From positions 620,001 through 684,000 of the forward strand of contig JADIYA010000001.1 in NCBI GenBank assembly GCA_016705545.1: a stretch of DNA of 64,000 bases. The letters run 5' to 3'. Every line of letters begins with the position of its first letter. Positions within the stretch are counted from its first letter, which is position 1. This document shows, piece by piece, positions 62,879 through 64,000 of this stretch. Position numbers and translations under genes: made by a program. Origin of the DNA: Flavobacteriales bacterium. GTDB taxonomy: Bacteria; Bacteroidota; Bacteroidia; Flavobacteriales_F; PHOS-HE28. The notes beneath the pieces were generated by a model. The model ran no database searches and was not told where the DNA came from. It saw only the letters and a program-made list of their open reading frames with translations.

Positions 62879-63242
62879 GTACGGTGGGATAGAATGCGTC
62901 GGGGATGTGGTGGATGTACGGCTTGCCTGAAGGATGCAGGATCACGCTCACGATGTCGAAACGGGCCGCAAGGTCGGTGCCCGAGGCCTGTATGTATGCA
63001 TTGGCGGCCTTGATCAGCTTGCCGCGCTTGCCCTTCTTCACGGCCTCTTCCGGTTCGCCATGCTGCACCGAGCTGCGGGTCTTCACCTCCACGAACACCA
63101 GGTAGCGGCCGTGCTTGGCCACGATATCGAGCTCCAGCTTGCCGTGCTTCCAATTGCGCTCGATCACCTCGAATCCGCTGTCTTCCAAGAAGCGGCAAGC
63201 CAATTGCTCCCCCTCGGCACCGATGCGATTGTGCTCAGCCAT
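62862..63242 (-). CDS. YraN/UPF0102-family predicted endonuclease
   Basis: 126 residues with the restriction-endonuclease-like motif LDIVAKHGRYLVFVEVKTRS (Asp, ExK), family YraN, thought to act in DNA repair or recombination. I start at ATG 63242 (MAEHNRIGAEGEQLACRFLEDSGF); a 35-codon extension upstream has no homology. It overlaps the pseudouridine synthase start by 17 nt. Confidence 0.9.
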   Translation of the reverse strand: MAEHNRIGAEGEQLACRFLEDSGFEVIERNWKHGKLELDIVAKHGRYLVFVEVKTRSSVQHGEPEEAVKKGKRGKLIKAANAYIQASGTDLAARFDIVSVILHPSGKPYIHHIPDAFYPTVHDKPF

Positions 63243-63372
63243 TGTGGAAAGATGGGGCCGTAACCATGCACCAAAGGCCCCGTTGAAGGCCCTAAAATTG
63301 GCGAACCCTAGCCTGGGACCCACCTCCATCGACCACGGCCGAGCCACTCTTCAGCCGGAAAACCGACCCACC

Positions 63373-64000
63373 ATGCGACTGCTTCGACCCGTTCTTGCCA
63401 CCGCCTGCTTCGCCTTTCTTGGCCATGCAGCGCTGCACGCCCAAGGATTCGAAGGCGTGATCGAGTTCACCAAGACCACTGGCCCGGTGGTGACCACCTA
63501 CCGCTATTTCGTGAAGGGCGACCACGTGCGGATCGAAGAGGTGAGCTCACGCGGCGAGGTGCAGGGCATCCTGCTTGCCGACACGCGCGACAAGACCGTG
63601 ACTGCGCTCAGCCCCGAACGCAAGCTCTACATCGATGTGCCCAACACCCGCCTGCCCAAGGATGTGGAGGTGCAGGTGCAGAAGACCAGCGACATGAAGG
63701 AGATCGCCGGCTACAAATGCGAGAAGTGGATCGCCAAGAGCGTGAAGGAGGACCGCCAGATCACCTATTGGGTGGCCGCCGATGAGTTCAATTTCTTCCG
63801 CCCGTTGCTGGAAACACTGAACCGCAAGGACGAGACCGCCATCTTCTTCCTGGAGATCAAGGATGCCAATGGCGTGTTCCCCCTGTTGGGCATTGAGCAG
63901 AAGCTGGATGGCGCGGAGGTGAGCCGACTTGAGGTGAGCAAAGTGGCCAAGGGCGCACAGAAGGCCAGCCTCTTCGAGATCCCTGCTGGCTACAATAAGT
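63373..64000 (+). CDS. DUF4412-like secreted protein, 3' end cut by window edge
   Basis: Starts at ATG 63373 with a signal peptide MRLLRPVLATACFAFLGHAALHAQ, then FEGVIEFTKTTGPVVTTYRYFVKGDHVRI, KTVTALSPERKLYIDVPN and EIAGYKCEKWIAKSVKED, the pattern of DUF4412 (a beta-rich periplasmic domain of unknown function). 209 residues are visible. It is divergent from YraN. Confidence 0.85.
   Translation, partial: MRLLRPVLATACFAFLGHAALHAQGFEGVIEFTKTTGPVVTTYRYFVKGDHVRIEEVSSRGEVQGILLADTRDKTVTALSPERKLYIDVPNTRLPKDVEVQVQKTSDMKEIAGYKCEKWIAKSVKEDRQITYWVAADEFNFFRPLLETLNRKDETAIFFLEIKDANGVFPLLGIEQKLDGAEVSRLEVSKVAKGAQKASLFEIPAGYNK

Overview
The window looks like a chromosomal segment of a high-GC, probably uncultured member of the Bacteroidota, most likely Flavobacteriales. 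The evidence is three secreted proteins with a type IX secretion (T9SS) C-terminal sorting domain, TonB-dependent receptor and AsmA proteins, the long Bacteroidota form of IspG, DUF6580/TMEM220/DUF4412 proteins, and Bacteroidota-type promoters (TAnnTTTG -7 box). The phylum call is well supported; the order is an inference. There are no rRNA genes, CRISPR arrays or prophage.

Layout. 1-1.8 kb: 3'-truncated RND exporter. 1.9-7 kb: radical SAM protein, then frr, pyrH, tsf, rpsB, rpsI and rplM (translation and UMP kinase). 7.2-14.4 kb: outer-membrane protein, kbl, an SDR lacking its catalytic Tyr/Lys, a T9SS surface protein, a TonB-like protein and an OmpR-type two-component pair. 14.5-17.4 kb: a candidate small RNA with promoter and terminator, TMEM220 and TonB receptor. 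17.5-23 kb: aldehyde dehydrogenase, a 44-residue gene, a duplicated SiaB-like kinase, and a polyphosphate kinase with an N-terminal HD domain. 23.2-28.7 kb: tRNA-Ala, fructosamine kinase, frameshifted flavoprotein, aldo/keto reductase and a deiodinase-like T9SS protein. 28.7-31.8 kb: three-gene ABC exporter. 31.9-36.9 kb: DUF6580, RidA, amidohydrolase, a lipoprotein and a T9SS protein. 37-42.2 kb: LytS/LytR-type pair, DUF418 protein and SLC13 carrier. 42.5-44.6 kb: degenerate NarL-type sensor with two regulators, flanked by 18-nt direct repeats. 44.8-54.3 kb: M23 peptidase, a small membrane protein/regulator pair, CpcT-like protein, ispG, DMT transporter, coiled-coil protein, DUF502, MmcQ and cyclase. 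54.2-61.7 kb: hemW, four-helix protein, sensor kinase, an IS110 element and an AsmA protein, most of them frameshifted. 61.7-64 kb: pseudouridine synthase, YraN and a partial DUF4412 protein.

Themes. (1) Many genes have a -7-like box ending about 4 nt before the start codon, which suggests widespread leaderless transcription. (2) SDR, 2-aminomuconate-semialdehyde-type aldehyde dehydrogenase, RidA and cyclase resemble scattered parts of a kynurenine catabolic route. (3) Regulation is dense: four histidine-kinase-type systems plus a SiaB-like kinase divergent from the polyphosphate kinase.

Quality. At least 15 apparent frameshifts occur, about 12 of them between 54 and 61.3 kb and several at short G/C runs. 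Most are probably uncorrected long-read errors, so frameshifted genes are given as single units that may be intact in the organism. The strongest candidates for something undescribed are the HD-polyphosphate kinase fusion, the leaderless-promoter signature, the small RNA at 14.5 kb, and the structured non-coding 5' region of the IS110 element, which is a bridge-RNA candidate.
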